A stretch of 64,000 nucleotides of DNA from Prasinococcaceae sp. CCMP 1430. Lineage: Eukaryota; Prasinodermophyta; Palmophyllophyceae; Prasinococcales; Prasinococcaceae. Of this stretch, positions 20,622 through 31,870 are shown piece after piece. Position numbers and translations under genes: made by a program. The first letter of the stretch is position 1. Every line of letters starts with the position of its first letter. The stretch spans positions 153,275 to 217,274 of the forward strand of contig RQSC01000028.1 in NCBI GenBank assembly GCA_013416795.1, given 5' to 3'. The notes beneath the pieces were generated by a model that was given only the letters and a program-made list of their open reading frames with translations, searched no databases and was not told the origin of the DNA.

Positions 20622-21901
20622 CCGTCGCGGACGGCGCTGGCCGCACGGCGCTCGTGACGGGCGCCAACAGCGGCATCGGCCTCGAGGCCGCCCGAGCGCT
20701 CGCGCGAGCCAACTGGCGGGTGGTGTGCGCGGCGCGCTCCGATGCTGCAGTTGAGGCCGCCGCCGCCGCCGTGCTCGCCGCGGCGCCGGGCGCGGACGTC
20801 GAGTGCGCCGCACCGATGGACCTGCTGGACCTCGCGCAGGTGCGCGAGGCGGCGCTCGCCTTCAGCAACAGCGCAGGGGGAAGGTGCGACGCGCGGCACA
20901 GGCACGCATGCGCGCCTGCGCCACGCTCGGGCGCGCTCAAACTTGCATGGGCCTCCGCAGTGGCGCTGGAAACGCAATCGAGAGCTGCTGACACTTTGCG
21001 CGCGTCGCGCCTTCGTGCGGGTGCCGAGTAGCGACGCCTCGCCGCGCCCGCTGCACGCGCTCGTGCTCAACGCCGGCATTATGGCGGCGCCATGCACGCC
21101 CGCGGGTGTGCACGGGTTGGAGCCGCACATGGCTGTCAACCACCTGGGACACGTCGCGCTTGCCAAGCAGCTGCTACCCGGCGTGCGCGCTGCGGCCGCT
21201 GGGGAGCACGCGTATGGCCGCGTCGTGAGCGTGAGCTCGCTGGCGTGCGCGCTCAACGGGCTGCGCGAGCGACTGGAGGGTGCGTGCGCGCGTGTGCGCT
21301 TTCGCGCGCGGTCGAACGCGACTGCCATCGCCACTGCCTCGTATTCTTGCGCGCGTGCCCTGTCGCGCAGTCGCGCGCCGGCGCATCTGCCTGACCCTCC
21401 GCGGCGTTGGGTTGCGATGCAGCTGGGGACCTTCGCGGCGAGGCCCTCATGGATTCTGAGCGTCGTGGCGGGCTGGGTGCGCAGGGAAGCCGCTGGCGTG
21501 CGTACGCAGACAGCAAGGCCGCCAACGCGCTCTTCGTGGCGAACCTCGCGCGGCGCGAGGCCGCCGCGGGCACGGGCGTGACGGCGCTCGCTGTGCACCC
21601 GGGCGTGGTCAGCACGAACCTGATCCGCTATGTGCTCCCCGAGTCTGCGCTCGCTTCGATGCAGGCCGACCCGGAGAAGTCGCAGGCGGCCGCCAGCCTC
21701 TTGGGCGTTCGCACTCCCGCTGAGGGTGCAGTGCCCGTCGTTTGGTGCGCCGCCGCCGACGAGGCGGCCGCGCTGAATGGGGGCTTCGTCGTGACGCCCG
21801 GCGAGGTCTTCGCTAACCTGCCGAGCGATGTGCGCGACCCCGTACTCGCAGCCAAGCTGTGGGAGGACAGCACGGCGCTGCTCGGCCAGATGGCAGCCTG
21901 A
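20622..21901 (+). CDS. short-chain dehydrogenase/reductase (retinol-dehydrogenase/POR-like), 5' end in gap
   Basis: Exons 20622..20883, 21032..21279 (21029 is an equally good start) and 21423..21901. Classical SDR features are the dinucleotide-binding TGANSGIGLEAARALA, an Arg after strand 2 (CAARS) that favours NADP(H), LVLNAGIM, and VVSVSSLA for the catalytic Ser. AYADSKAANALF supplies the YxxxK pair, and HPGVVSTNL follows. The layout resembles retinol dehydrogenase and protochlorophyllide-reductase-like enzymes, but the substrate cannot be named. The first acceptor is a tandem GAGTAG that would insert or omit one Ser. The initiating codon is lost in the gap, probably only a few residues upstream. 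It converges on the large unknown protein gene. Confidence 0.88.
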
Positions 21902-22097
21902 CCGAGGACGTCTTTCGGCGACGGCGCGCTGACATAAAGTTTTTGACAAGTTTTTCCTCGTCGTCCTGCAGAGGGGGCAGTGGCGCGTGGCTGGGGACGC
22001 CATGAGGGACCGCGCGTGCGGCACAGAGTACGAAAAAATATAGAAATCTTACTTCCTTCACATGCTCTCATTGTGACAGGTGCGCCGCGGTTGGCGA

Positions 22098-25080
22098 TCA
22101 GCTGCTCTCGATGCCGAGCCTCTCCACGGCGGATGGCGGCAGCATGGCGGCGGGGTCGAGCCCGCCGTGAATCACCGACGCCATCGACACGCACGAGCGC
22201 TCGACCTTTGCGATGGGGTTCACACTTTTCTTCACGAGGGTGTCCATGAGCGTGTCGTCAAAGCAGTGTGTGGCAGCCAGCACCACGTGCAGCTCAGCCT
22301 CGGACACTTCCAGCTCGCCGCTTTGGCTCAGCGCGTCAAGCAGGCCGAACGCTTCCGCGCGCGCGGCCTTCTCCTCCTCGGAACCCTTGGCCAACGCGCT
22401 CGTACTCTTGGCGCCCAGCAACTTGGGCTGCGACGCCTTGCTCCAGACGTCAGCTGGCTTGATAATTGTCGCGCGCAGCGCCCCCGAATTCGCCTCGCCA
22501 CCGGCACACGCGGCGTCGAGTCGCGAGGGCAGTGTGGTCAAATCTGCGTAGAGATCCAGGTCCACGGTACCACCTGTTGACGCGGATCCGCCCGCGCCGC
22601 CAACCTGGGCGACGGGCTGCGGGGCAGGCGTGGGTTCCGGCGGCGCCGCGAAGCCCTCCGCAACAACAGGCGCTGCCACGGGCGCCTGAGCCGGGACCGG
22701 AGGGTTAGCCGGGACCGGCGCGTGCCTGGCCATCGCCACCTGTGGCGCGCCTCTGGCCATTACCCTCTGCGCCGCCGCGGCCGGCGCGCCGCCGAACAAC
22801 GTTGACACGGGGGGGGGGGGGCGCACTCCTCTTCATCCGGGTGGCTGTGAACACCTGTTCCAAATCCGCTAAGTCATCACGGCACCCTCCCTCGTCCATT
22901 TGTTCGTCGAACGACCCAACGACGCCCTTTTCGAAGCGGCGCTGCAGCACCGCCTCGTCTGCCTCGGCTTTCTTCTCCTCTGCAATCATCTCGTTCATTG
23001 CGGCGACCTGCGAGCGGACGGCGTCCATCTTGTCCTTGGCACGCGCATCGGCATCGCCGCCGTACGAGAGCAAGTCAGAGGGCATCTGGTACTTCGTAAA
23101 CAAGGTCATGAGGTCACGCGTGAGCTTGATCTCCTTCGTAAGGGCGTCGGGCGGGAGATTGAGGAGGCGCTCCAATTGCGGCTTGACCTGAATGACAGCG
23201 ACGCCGAAGAGCGTCGACGCGAGCTGCATGGCTCGAAGGCCCTTGCAGAACTCCTGCTGTTCGGGGCTGAGGCTCTCAATGGCATCGCGGAACTCCTTCT
23301 GCGTGGGGATCGCGTCCAGCACGAGCGGAATGTCGAGATCATCCTTGTCGCGCACCAGCAGTGCCGCCACGGGCGTCATCTCGTCCGCGGCCGTGATGGT
23401 ACCCGCCACCAGCACGAAGCACGAAAATTGGCGCGCGCGCGCGCGCAGGTGCAGCCGCAGCGCGCCCGAGGACGAGAAGGCGTGGCGCACGATCCCGTGG
23501 ACGTACCGGTCGCCCGTGAAGGCCAACCGCGCCGATGCCGAGAGCTTCACGTGCATGGGCGGCACTGGCCTGCTGCCGTCTCCCAGCCTCGTGGCTACCA
23601 TGGTCTCGATAGGTTTGGAGTCGCCATCGCCGCAGATGCTCAGCTCGCCCTCCGGCGCGTGGCCGGGTCGCCTCACTGCGTAGCAAAAGGGGCGTGGGCG
23701 ATAGGCAGGGCCGAAAAGCGAGCGGCAGTGAAAGGCCATGCACTCTGTGAAGTCCTGCTCGGTCAAGGTGCGTCCAACAGCCGCAGCCACCTGGCGTCGG
23801 AGCATGTCTTCGACGTCAGACACTGCCGACACTACAGAGGTGGCGACATCATATAAGAAGCTTCCCACAGCCGCGCCGACCCACACCTCGGCCGCGGAGC
23901 AGGGCCCGTTCGGCCGCGGCGACGCAGCCGCCTTCCGCCCAATCTGCGTGTGGAGGCTCTCAAGCGAGCGCATCGACTCTCCCAGCAGCGTCGACATGTC
24001 GGCGTCGCTCATCAGCTCGACGTCGTCCGAGTCAGCCCGCGGCAGGACCACGCGCACGGCAGCGACAACATCGGCACATGGAGCGTCGGCAGCGGGTGAT
24101 GCGCTCCCCGCCGACTTACTGGGCGCTCTGCCGTCGGCAAGCGCGAGCGCAGCAGGCACAGCGATGTAGACGCCGCTGGCGACCGCCGCTGCGTGCCTGG
24201 CGAACTTGTCGTCGCCCCCGTAAGGCAACCATCCAGGCACCCATCCAGCTGCGTGGCGATGCTGTTCCGGGTCCAGCGAGCAGATTCCCCTCATGGTGCG
24301 CTTGAGCCCTCCGGCAAAGGCCGCGGCACACTGGAAGTGCTCAACTGCCGCCGAAACCTGAGCGTTGCGCGCGGGAGTGTGGCAGTCCTTGGCAGCTCGG
24401 TCGATTTCGAAGCGGATGGACATGTCCTTTTCGACCTGCCTCAAGAGCCACGTGACGTCCAGATGCAGAACCCACAAGGGAGCCTCCTTGGGGCGCGGAC
24501 TCGTCTCGTTGCCCGTGACGAGTTCCACCGGCTCCGAAGCTCGCCCCGCGAGCATGACGCACGCCCCACCGGCGTCGTCTGGCGCAGCGCCAGTGAAGAG
24601 CCGCAGCTTCCACTCGGCGGACACGGCCCAGACCCATTCCTTCACCTCCCGCCTCACGGACACGCTTCTCTCTCTGGTCTTCTGTCCGAAGCCGAATGGC
24701 CCTCCCGAGCGCTCTTCTGTGACGGTTTCGGTGAGATTCGGCGACTCCTCAACGCGTATGCGATGTCCCATCGGCGTGCAGTGCTCCGCGCCGTCAAGCT
24801 GCAGCGTCACCGTCTTGCCCGCGCGCTGCCACTCGAGCGCCTGCGTGAGGAGCTCATTGCTAAGACCAACCGCCCGTAGCGCCGCGAGCTCTGACGCCGC
24901 TGCCGCGCCCACTGCGGCAGCGACGATGGCGAACTTGTCGCCGTAGGCGTGCGCTGCGTCGCCCGCATAGCGCAGCGGCGCCCTGGCGTCGCCAAGCACA
25001 CGCCTGGCCGCCTGCAGCGCCGCCTGCACCTTCTCGCGGAACGCAGCGTCGCTGAGCGCGAACGCCGCCTCCGACGCCAT
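22098..25080 (-). CDS. large conserved-looking protein of unknown function, with apparent frameshift at a G13/C13 run
   Basis: About 1000 residues from ATG 25080 to stop 22098 if one frameshift at 22809-22821 is allowed. The first 760 residues read in one frame through MRKSAPPPP-like sequence, and the last 230 continue in another frame after the homopolymer. A run of 12 C instead of 13 on the coding strand would fuse them. The C-terminal region EFCKGLRAMQLASTLFGVAV, QVKPQLERLLNLPPDALTKE and TLFTKYQMPSDLLSYGG is dense and protein-like and recalls long uncharacterised proteins of ciliates, oomycetes and other protists. That is recollection, not a search result. The last part is Pro/Ala-rich, then helical. 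No membrane segment, signal or catalytic motif was recognised. The gene is otherwise uninterrupted. Confidence 0.72.
22809..22821 (+). repeat. G13 homopolymer, probable frameshift site
   Basis: Thirteen consecutive G on the plus strand coincide with the change of reading frame inside the minus-strand gene. Length error in sequencing is the simplest reading. Programmed slippage is possible but unsupported. Confidence 0.8.
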
Positions 25081-26045
25081 GGCGCGCGGCGCCGAGCGGC
25101 GCGGAGCTGAGGCGGGAGCGAGAGAGGCGCGGTGCTGCGCGCGGGTGCGCGGCGGCGAGCGGTGGCTCCGAGGGCGAGCTCGCGAGCGGTCAGGGCCTAT
25201 GGCCCACGTCGCGCGGGCGCGTCCGGGGCGCGGTGTGGCCGCGCCGAGCAGCGCGCCGCACCTGCGCGCTGTTACGGCGGTACGCGCGCCACCTGTGCAG
25301 CGCGGAAGCTTCCGATTTACAGCGGAACGCTCACGTACATCGTTTTTGATGAGCCCGGCGCATGCATTCGCCGCGCGGGCGTTTTGCGATACGGCGCCTC
25401 ATATTAACTGCCCGCACGAACGGACGCCCAGCGGCAACGTCTTGTCCAATCCGGGTTTCGCGCGCTCGAGCGCGCCGCGCACAGCACACATTTAGGGTAG
25501 GGTTTGCATGCACAGTACGTACTTGCACGTTGCATGATGGCAGACCAGCTTTGTAGAGAGAGCACACGCGCGCAAGCCGCGCGCCCGGTTTCCACGGCCG
25601 GCGAACTCAAATGCGCAACCCGCCCGGCGAATCGCGTACGCCCGCGCGCCGTCTGAAGGGGCTTTCACCTCAGGCTTGCGCCATCAAGTCGGAGAGATGA
25701 TGTCTCCCGTGGGTATTGAATATGTGGTGTTTATGTGTTGGTTTGTATGGATCCTGCGCGCGGCGCGGCGCCGGGGAGGGCGCGGGCGGCGCGCGCCGAA
25801 ATTCCTCCGCGGTTTTGTGTGCTGGGGAGGGCGGCGGCGGCGGGGTGTTTGCCGTTGCCGCTGCGGCGCCACTCGGCGCCGTGCTCGTGCGAGGCGCGGG
25901 GGCGCGCCGCGAGGGAGGGGCGAGGGAGGGCCGCAGGCGCGCCGAGGCGCTCAAAGCCCGCCGCATCTGGCCGCGCGCGAGTGCGCACGGGGGCGGGGGT
26001 GGGAGGACCAGGCATTGCGGGGTGCTGCGGGAGGGGTGGGTGGCC
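25081..26045. promoter_or_regulatory. divergent promoter region, with TTTAGGG element
   Basis: This 965-bp spacer separates the large unknown protein gene and the ARF-GEF gene, which start in opposite directions. It holds TTTAGGGTAGGGTTTG at 25491-25506 and an AT-richer patch around 25690-25740. No gene was recognised. Confidence 0.45.
25491..25506 (+). promoter_or_regulatory. telo-box-like TTTAGGGTAGGG
   Basis: TTTAGGGTAGGGTTTG lies in the divergent promoter between 25080 and 26046, matching the elements at 35909, 54420 and 54695. Position near gene starts is the only functional hint. Confidence 0.4.
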
Positions 26046-29000
26046 ATGTCGTCGCAGCTGGAGGCCTTCGTGGTCAAATCGCTGAAGACGCTTCGCGCTG
26101 AGGTGCCGCGCAAGGAGGCCAAGCTTCGCGAGGACATTACCGCGTGGCTCGGTACGTGCGCCACTGCCGCGGCGCACGGTGCTGCCGCGGCGTGTGCGCG
26201 TCGAGCGCGATGGCTGGCGCGTGCGGGGCGCCGCGGTGCGGCGCGCGGCTGCGCAATCTGGCAATGGACTCGTTGGGGAACGCTCTGCTCCAGGAGGTGC
26301 TCCCTGCTGCTGCGGAGCGCACGGGCCGGACATGCGGCATGTGATTGTGCGAATTTTACCTGATTGCTGACTCATGGCTGCGTCTGCGGCGCGCCGCTGG
26401 CGCGCCATGCGGGCGCCGCGAGAGCAGATGCGCAGCAGGCATGCGAGCGCGGCGCGGCGCGCGCAGGCTCCACTCCCCCTCCAATGGACATGGAGGGACT
26501 GCAGTCGGTTCTCGAGCGCGCAGTGGGCTGCGGAGCGCCTCGCGCCGTCGCGGTCGCGCTCAGCATCGTGCACCGGCTGATCGCCTACGGCGCCATCGAG
26601 GGAAGGCAGAAGCCGCATCTTGACGACTCGTCCGAGCCATCCTCCCCGACCGCGCCGGCGTCGCAAGGGAATGGGCAGCAAGGGGGCGGGGCTGATCAGC
26701 AGCAGCAGCAAGATCAGGAGCAGGGCCAGCATGCGGATGGGCAGCAGCATCTGCGCGAAGGGCCTGTGCCGCCCGATGCGCTCGAGCGCGCGGTGCAGAT
26801 CACGTGCGAAGCGGCGGAGCAGGGCGACGATGTGATCGATCTGCAGGTGGTCAAGCTGTTGCTGACGGCGGTGAGCCTGCCGAGCGGCGCGGTCGCTGGC
26901 GAGTATCTATTGATGGCGGTGCGCACCTGTTACAACATCGTGCTGGTGTCGGAGGACATCAACATCCAGACGACGGGCACGGCGACGCTGCAGCAGATGC
27001 TTGGCGCTGTCATGCAGCGCTGCGCATTCGAGGCTGCGTCGCGCGCTGCCCTCGAAGAGGACGCGGATGCAGCAAATGGCGTGGGTGGTGCGACATTGGT
27101 GGGGCCGTGCGAGCGCGACGCACTGGTGGTGTTCCGCGCGCTGTGCAAGCTCAGCCTGCGGGACAAGATCGCCGATGGCTCGCCCGACCAGGCGCTGCTC
27201 AACAAGCGCCTCTCCCTGGAGCTCGTGCGCCACATGTATGACCGCGGCAGCGCACCATTCCGAAGCGCGGCAGCGCAAGCCACGTCGGTGCGCGAGGCGA
27301 TGTGCATGGCCATCTTGAGAAATTCGGTGGCTGCGCCGCCCAAGGTGTCGGTGCTCGCCGCGGGCTTGCTCGCCAGCGTGTACGCGCACTCTCGCCATAT
27401 GCTGAAAACCGAGATGGGTGTCATGATACCGGCGGTTGTGCTAGCCCCCATCGAAGCTGTCGCGGGAATCGACGCCTCTCGCACCAAGGGTGAACCTCAG
27501 CAGGCAGCGGCAATGCCGGCGGCGCCCGCAGCTTCGGCGCAGACGAACGGCGGCGGCGGACACGGCGCGGGTGGGTCGGCGGGCGCGGGCGCCGCGATTG
27601 CTTTTGTATCCACCACCGCTGGCTCCGCGCAGGCTCTGGTGGACCTCTTCATCAACTACGACATGGAGGTGTCTGCGGGAGCGGCGCTGTTCGAGCGTTG
27701 CGTCCGTGGTGTGTGCGCAATTGCCTCGGCGGCGACAGCGGCAGCGCAAGTGACGGGTGCGCAGCGCGCGGCTGTCACAGCGGCATGCGCGCTTGCGGAA
27801 CGGCTGGGCGAGTGGGCAGTGAGCGGCGGTGAAATTGACGGCGACGGTGCCGAGTGGGACGCAGGCCACGACGCCGACGCCGCCGCTGCCGCCGCCGGCG
27901 GCGGCGGCAGCGACAGCATCGAATACGAGTCCGTCAAGTCGGCGAAGGCGACGCTGTCGTCTGGCCTGGCGCTTTTCAACGATAAACCAGCGAAGGGCGT
28001 CGCAGCGCTGCTGGAGGCGGGCCACATCGCCGTGGATGGGCGCGGCGCGGACGACGGCGGCGGCGACGCAGGGGCGGCCGCAGCGGTTGCGGCCTTCCTG
28101 GCGCGCGCCGACGCCCTGGGGCTGAGCAAGACATCCGTCGGCGAGTACCTCGGCAGCGAGGATCCAGCCGCCGTTGCTGTGCTAAAGGCGTACATTGCGG
28201 CCATGGACTTCAGCGACCTCTACATCGACGAGGCCATTCGCAAGGCGATCAAGGGGTTCAGGCTGCCGGGTGAGGCCCAGAAGATCGATCGCATAATGGA
28301 GGTGCTTGCGTCGAAGTATTGCGCCGACAACCCGGGGGTGTTCAAGTCCGCCGACACGGCGTACGTCCTGTGCTACTCCATTATGATGCTGCACACCGAC
28401 GCGCACAACCCGCAGGTAGAGAACAAGATGAGCCTCGAGGACTTTCGCAATAACAATGCGGGCATCTCTGAGGTGGAGGAGGTGCCAGTGGGTATGCTCG
28501 ACGGCATCTACGAACGCATCGTTGCCAAGGAGATCAAGCTGCAAGGGGATGACTTCACGTACGCACGTGGCGGCGCCGACCAGAAGCAGCTCGGCGGGTG
28601 GGCGGCCGCGCTCTCTGCGCTTGGCCGCGGCAAGAGCAAGGCGGAGCAGGCGGCCGAAGACGCACAGGCGGCCGTGGCGCGCGAAATGGCCAACATGAAG
28701 CGCGTGCGCGCAGCGGGGCAGACCTACGTGTCTGCGAGGGGCGCCTCGCTGGTGCGGCCGATGCTGCAGGCCGTTGGCAAGGACTTGCTTTGCGCGCTCG
28801 CCTCAGCGTGCAACGGGCCCGTGTTCGCAGCGAAGCTGCTTGGACAGGAGACCCCGGGCCGCGCGGCGGCCGCGGGTGGCAGCAATGGAGCCGGTGCGGC
28901 GCAGGTGCCTCTGCCGCCCCCTGAGGGTGAGGTGCCCACCTTTGCGGCGCGTGCCCTTGCGGCGCTTGCGCGCGCCGCATGTGCGGTGGGTGATGTGGGT

Positions 29001-31459
29001 GTACGGGACGGCGCGTTGGTGACTTTGCGCCGAGCGGCGACCCTCGGCCTTCCGTCGGCGATGCGCTCTCGTGTGTCGGCGATGGCCGCTCACGAGATCG
29101 TCGCGTTGGCGATCAGCTCAGGCGATGGGCTCGGGGAGGACGGCTGGGTGATCGTATTGGAGACGATGAGCCGGACCGAGGCGCTCGCGTTCGAGGATCA
29201 CGGCACGGACGACGCACTGGTCGCGCGGGGTGCTCTGGAGGCGCGCGGGTGCCCCAACCTCGCACCCTCGTCGGTCGTGGCGGAGCAGCGAGCACGCGAA
29301 GCAAATCCGCGCGGTGCAGGGCGCACCGCGCGCGCACAAGCGCAGGCGCTGTGGAGCTGCCGCTCGGAGTCGGCGCGGGTGTGCATCGGCGAGCTCGAGC
29401 GCGCGTGGGGTTCCGAGCCAGGCGCCCTAGCTGCGCGGCTCTGGGCGTCGGCCTCGACGCTGGAGGGCGACGGGCTTGTCGCGCTGGCTCTGGCGCTCTG
29501 CGCGGTGTCGGAGCGAGAGCTCGCCGCGCCGCGCGCTCCGCGTCTGTTCCTGCTTCAGGGCTTGGTCGAGACGGGCCACTACGCCGCCAGCGCGAGCGCC
29601 AAATTGGTTTGGGGTCGCGTGTGGGGTGCTATGGCGGGGCTCTGCATGAACGCAGGGTGCAGGCCGGAGGAGGCTGTGGCGCTGCGCGCGGTGGACTCGC
29701 TCAGGGCACTCGCAAGCCGCCTGCTCTGCCGCCTCGATGCCGAGGAAGCGGAGGCCCCACAGTCGGGCCCCGGTGGCGCGGCGGACGCGGGAAGTCCCGC
29801 TCCTGGGGCTGGCGCCGGCTCGCTCGCGCTACAGAACGAGATCTTGCGCCCTTTTGCGGCCATTGCACGACGCGCGCGTGGCGCGGCTGCGCGTGAGCTG
29901 GCAGTGACAGCGGCCGTGCGGCTTGCCTGTGGTGGCGGCACCGACAGTGGCGCGCCGCTGCGCTCGGGCTGGCGTTCAGTGCTCGCGGCACTCACCGCTT
30001 CGGCATTCGATGCCGATGCCAACGTGGTACGCGCTGGCCAGGTCGCACTGCGCTTCGCGTTCGATCGCGGGCTGTCGCAGAGCCCGAGTCTGCTCTTCGG
30101 TGACGCCAGCGATGCGTTGTTCGCAGATTGCGTCGCATGCATGGCTGCCTTCGCATGCGCGCCTCCTGCCGACGCCGACGCTGCCTTGGTCCTCTTCGGT
30201 GCCATCGCGGAGATGCTGGCTGGTCTTCCCGCACTGCCGCGTGCGCGCACCGACTCGCCGCAGCAGGGCCAGCTCAAGGGCGGCAAGCCGCAGCATATTA
30301 CCGGCGCAGAGGTGCGCTGGTGGATGCTTTGTGACGCGCTGGTGGGCATCGCTGCGCAGTGCGAGTCGTCGCGTCGCGCGCCAGCTATCGGCGCGCTCTT
30401 CGCGCTGCTCACGCGCCACGCATCAACGCTGGACGGGTCCTTCTGGGCGAGGGTGTACGAGCGCGTGGTCTCGCCGTTATTTGAGGTTGGTAGGGGTGTG
30501 GCGGGGACCGAGGCTTCGGACGTGTGGATGGCGGCGACCGTCGAGGCCACGCTCACCCCGCTCGTTGCGCTCCTCGGCTCATGCGAGCCTGCCATGCGCG
30601 CCATGACCGGCAAAGTGTCCGAGCTCCTCGGCGAGCTCCTGCTCGGGCCGTGGAGCGTGCAAGAGCTCGCTGGTGCGCAACTGCGCGCATTGTGCTGTGC
30701 GCTCTCGGCGCTGGGCGCTGGCGAAGAGCCGTGGGCGGCCACGATGGAGGCGCTGGAGAGCGCGGCGAGTGCGCTCGCGCCCGTGGCCAGCCAGCACGCA
30801 GGCGGTGAGGGTGGCACGCCTCTGAGCCCCGACTCAGAGCTAGCTGCGATTGCCTCGTCGCACGACGCGCTCTTCCAGAGCGATGAATCGGCGGCGAGCG
30901 ATGGGGGCGCTGTCACGAGTGCTGGCGCAGGCGCCGCAGTGAACGTGCTGCACACGGTTGGCTCGCTCGCACTCACGCGCGCGGTGGCCACGGTCCTCAC
31001 CGAGTGCGGTTCCACCATCCCAGGGGGCGCACGTTTTAGTTGTAGGGAGCTGCTCGGGCGCCTCGCCCGCGATGCGGGCGCGATGCTCGCCTCTTCGTCA
31101 GGGGGCGCCCGCGATGCGACGCTGGACCCGATGGCGGTGGACGTGCTCGCGCAGCAGGAGGCGGAGGCAGGCGAGGTGTACATGTCCATGCTGATGATGG
31201 AGATGGACGACGGTGGCGCGACGTCCGCAGCCGCCGAGGCGTCCTTCGTCTCTTTCGCCAGCGTCGCGCTGCGCTCCGCCTCGCGGAAGGGCGGGCACAC
31301 CGCACCGTGTGCGGCCGCTGCGCGCGCGCTGCGGCAGGCCGGCAGCCGCGGCAGCGCTCGACGATGGCTGCGGCCATCGCGCACGCCGACGCGCCCGCGC
31401 GAAACGCCATCGCCGACACCATGGAGGCCGTCGTCGGCCCGCGCGTGGCCGCGGGGTGA
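26046..31459 (+). CDS. Sec7-domain guanine nucleotide exchange factor for ARF GTPases (BIG/GBF type)
   Basis: Exon 1 is 26046..26151, and exon 2 starts at 26467 after a 315-bp intron. The protein has about 1690-1700 residues. The Sec7 domain (about residues 570-745) promotes GDP release from ARF at Golgi/trans-Golgi membranes. SVGEYLGSEDP, MDFSDLYIDEAIRKAIKGF, RLPGEAQKIDRIME (Glu finger), VLCYSIMMLHTDAHNP (hydrophobic groove) and FRNNNAGI are all present. Long N- and C-terminal helical regions match the DCB/HUS and HDS parts of large ARF-GEFs. A Gln-rich insert lies near residue 110. The extreme C-terminus is unclear. The frame entering 31300 runs on to 31874 in non-coding-like sequence, while an adjacent frame (TMAAAIAHADAPARN through VVGPRVAAG, stop 31459) looks more natural. 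A small unmodelled intron or a sequence error is likely. Confidence 0.88.
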
Positions 31460-31870
31460 CCGGCCCGCCGCGGGCCCAGGCAGGAGGCGGAAAGGCGCGC
31501 CACCCTGCGCCAGCCCCTCACCTGTAATGAGCGCTACAAACCGCATCGAGCACACATGCTTGAAAAGTTTGCGGGCATTGACAGTGACTTTCGCAGGCGT
31601 GCGCGACCTCCGATGCGATATCAAAAAGCATGCAACGACGGCCCGTGGGACGCGCGCGCCGCGGTACGCAGCGTGGCAGCCGCCACACGGCGCGCTCGCG
31701 GCGGGGCGCGGCGGCTGCTCACAGAGATATGTACGTGAACGCATCCGACCGCTCGCTAGGGCGGGCCATCCTTCTTCACGCCGCGCGTTGCCACGGGCGC
31801 TTCGCTGGCAGCGCGCGGTTTACCCACCCGAGCCTTCGCGGGTTTTGTGCGACGCATTGACAGGACGGGG
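31460..31870. other. intergenic spacer with GCGATATCAAA element
   Basis: This is a tandem-gene spacer of about 410 bp. It contains GCGATATCAAA at 31615-31625, the reverse complement of the TTTGATAYSC-like element near other gene starts, about 250 bp before the next ATG. No gene was recognised. Confidence 0.35.

Noticed and set aside
29579-31744. Minus-strand open frame of about 720 codons opposite the ARF-GEF
   Set aside because: Ser/Ala-rich shadow; stops are rare at this GC content.
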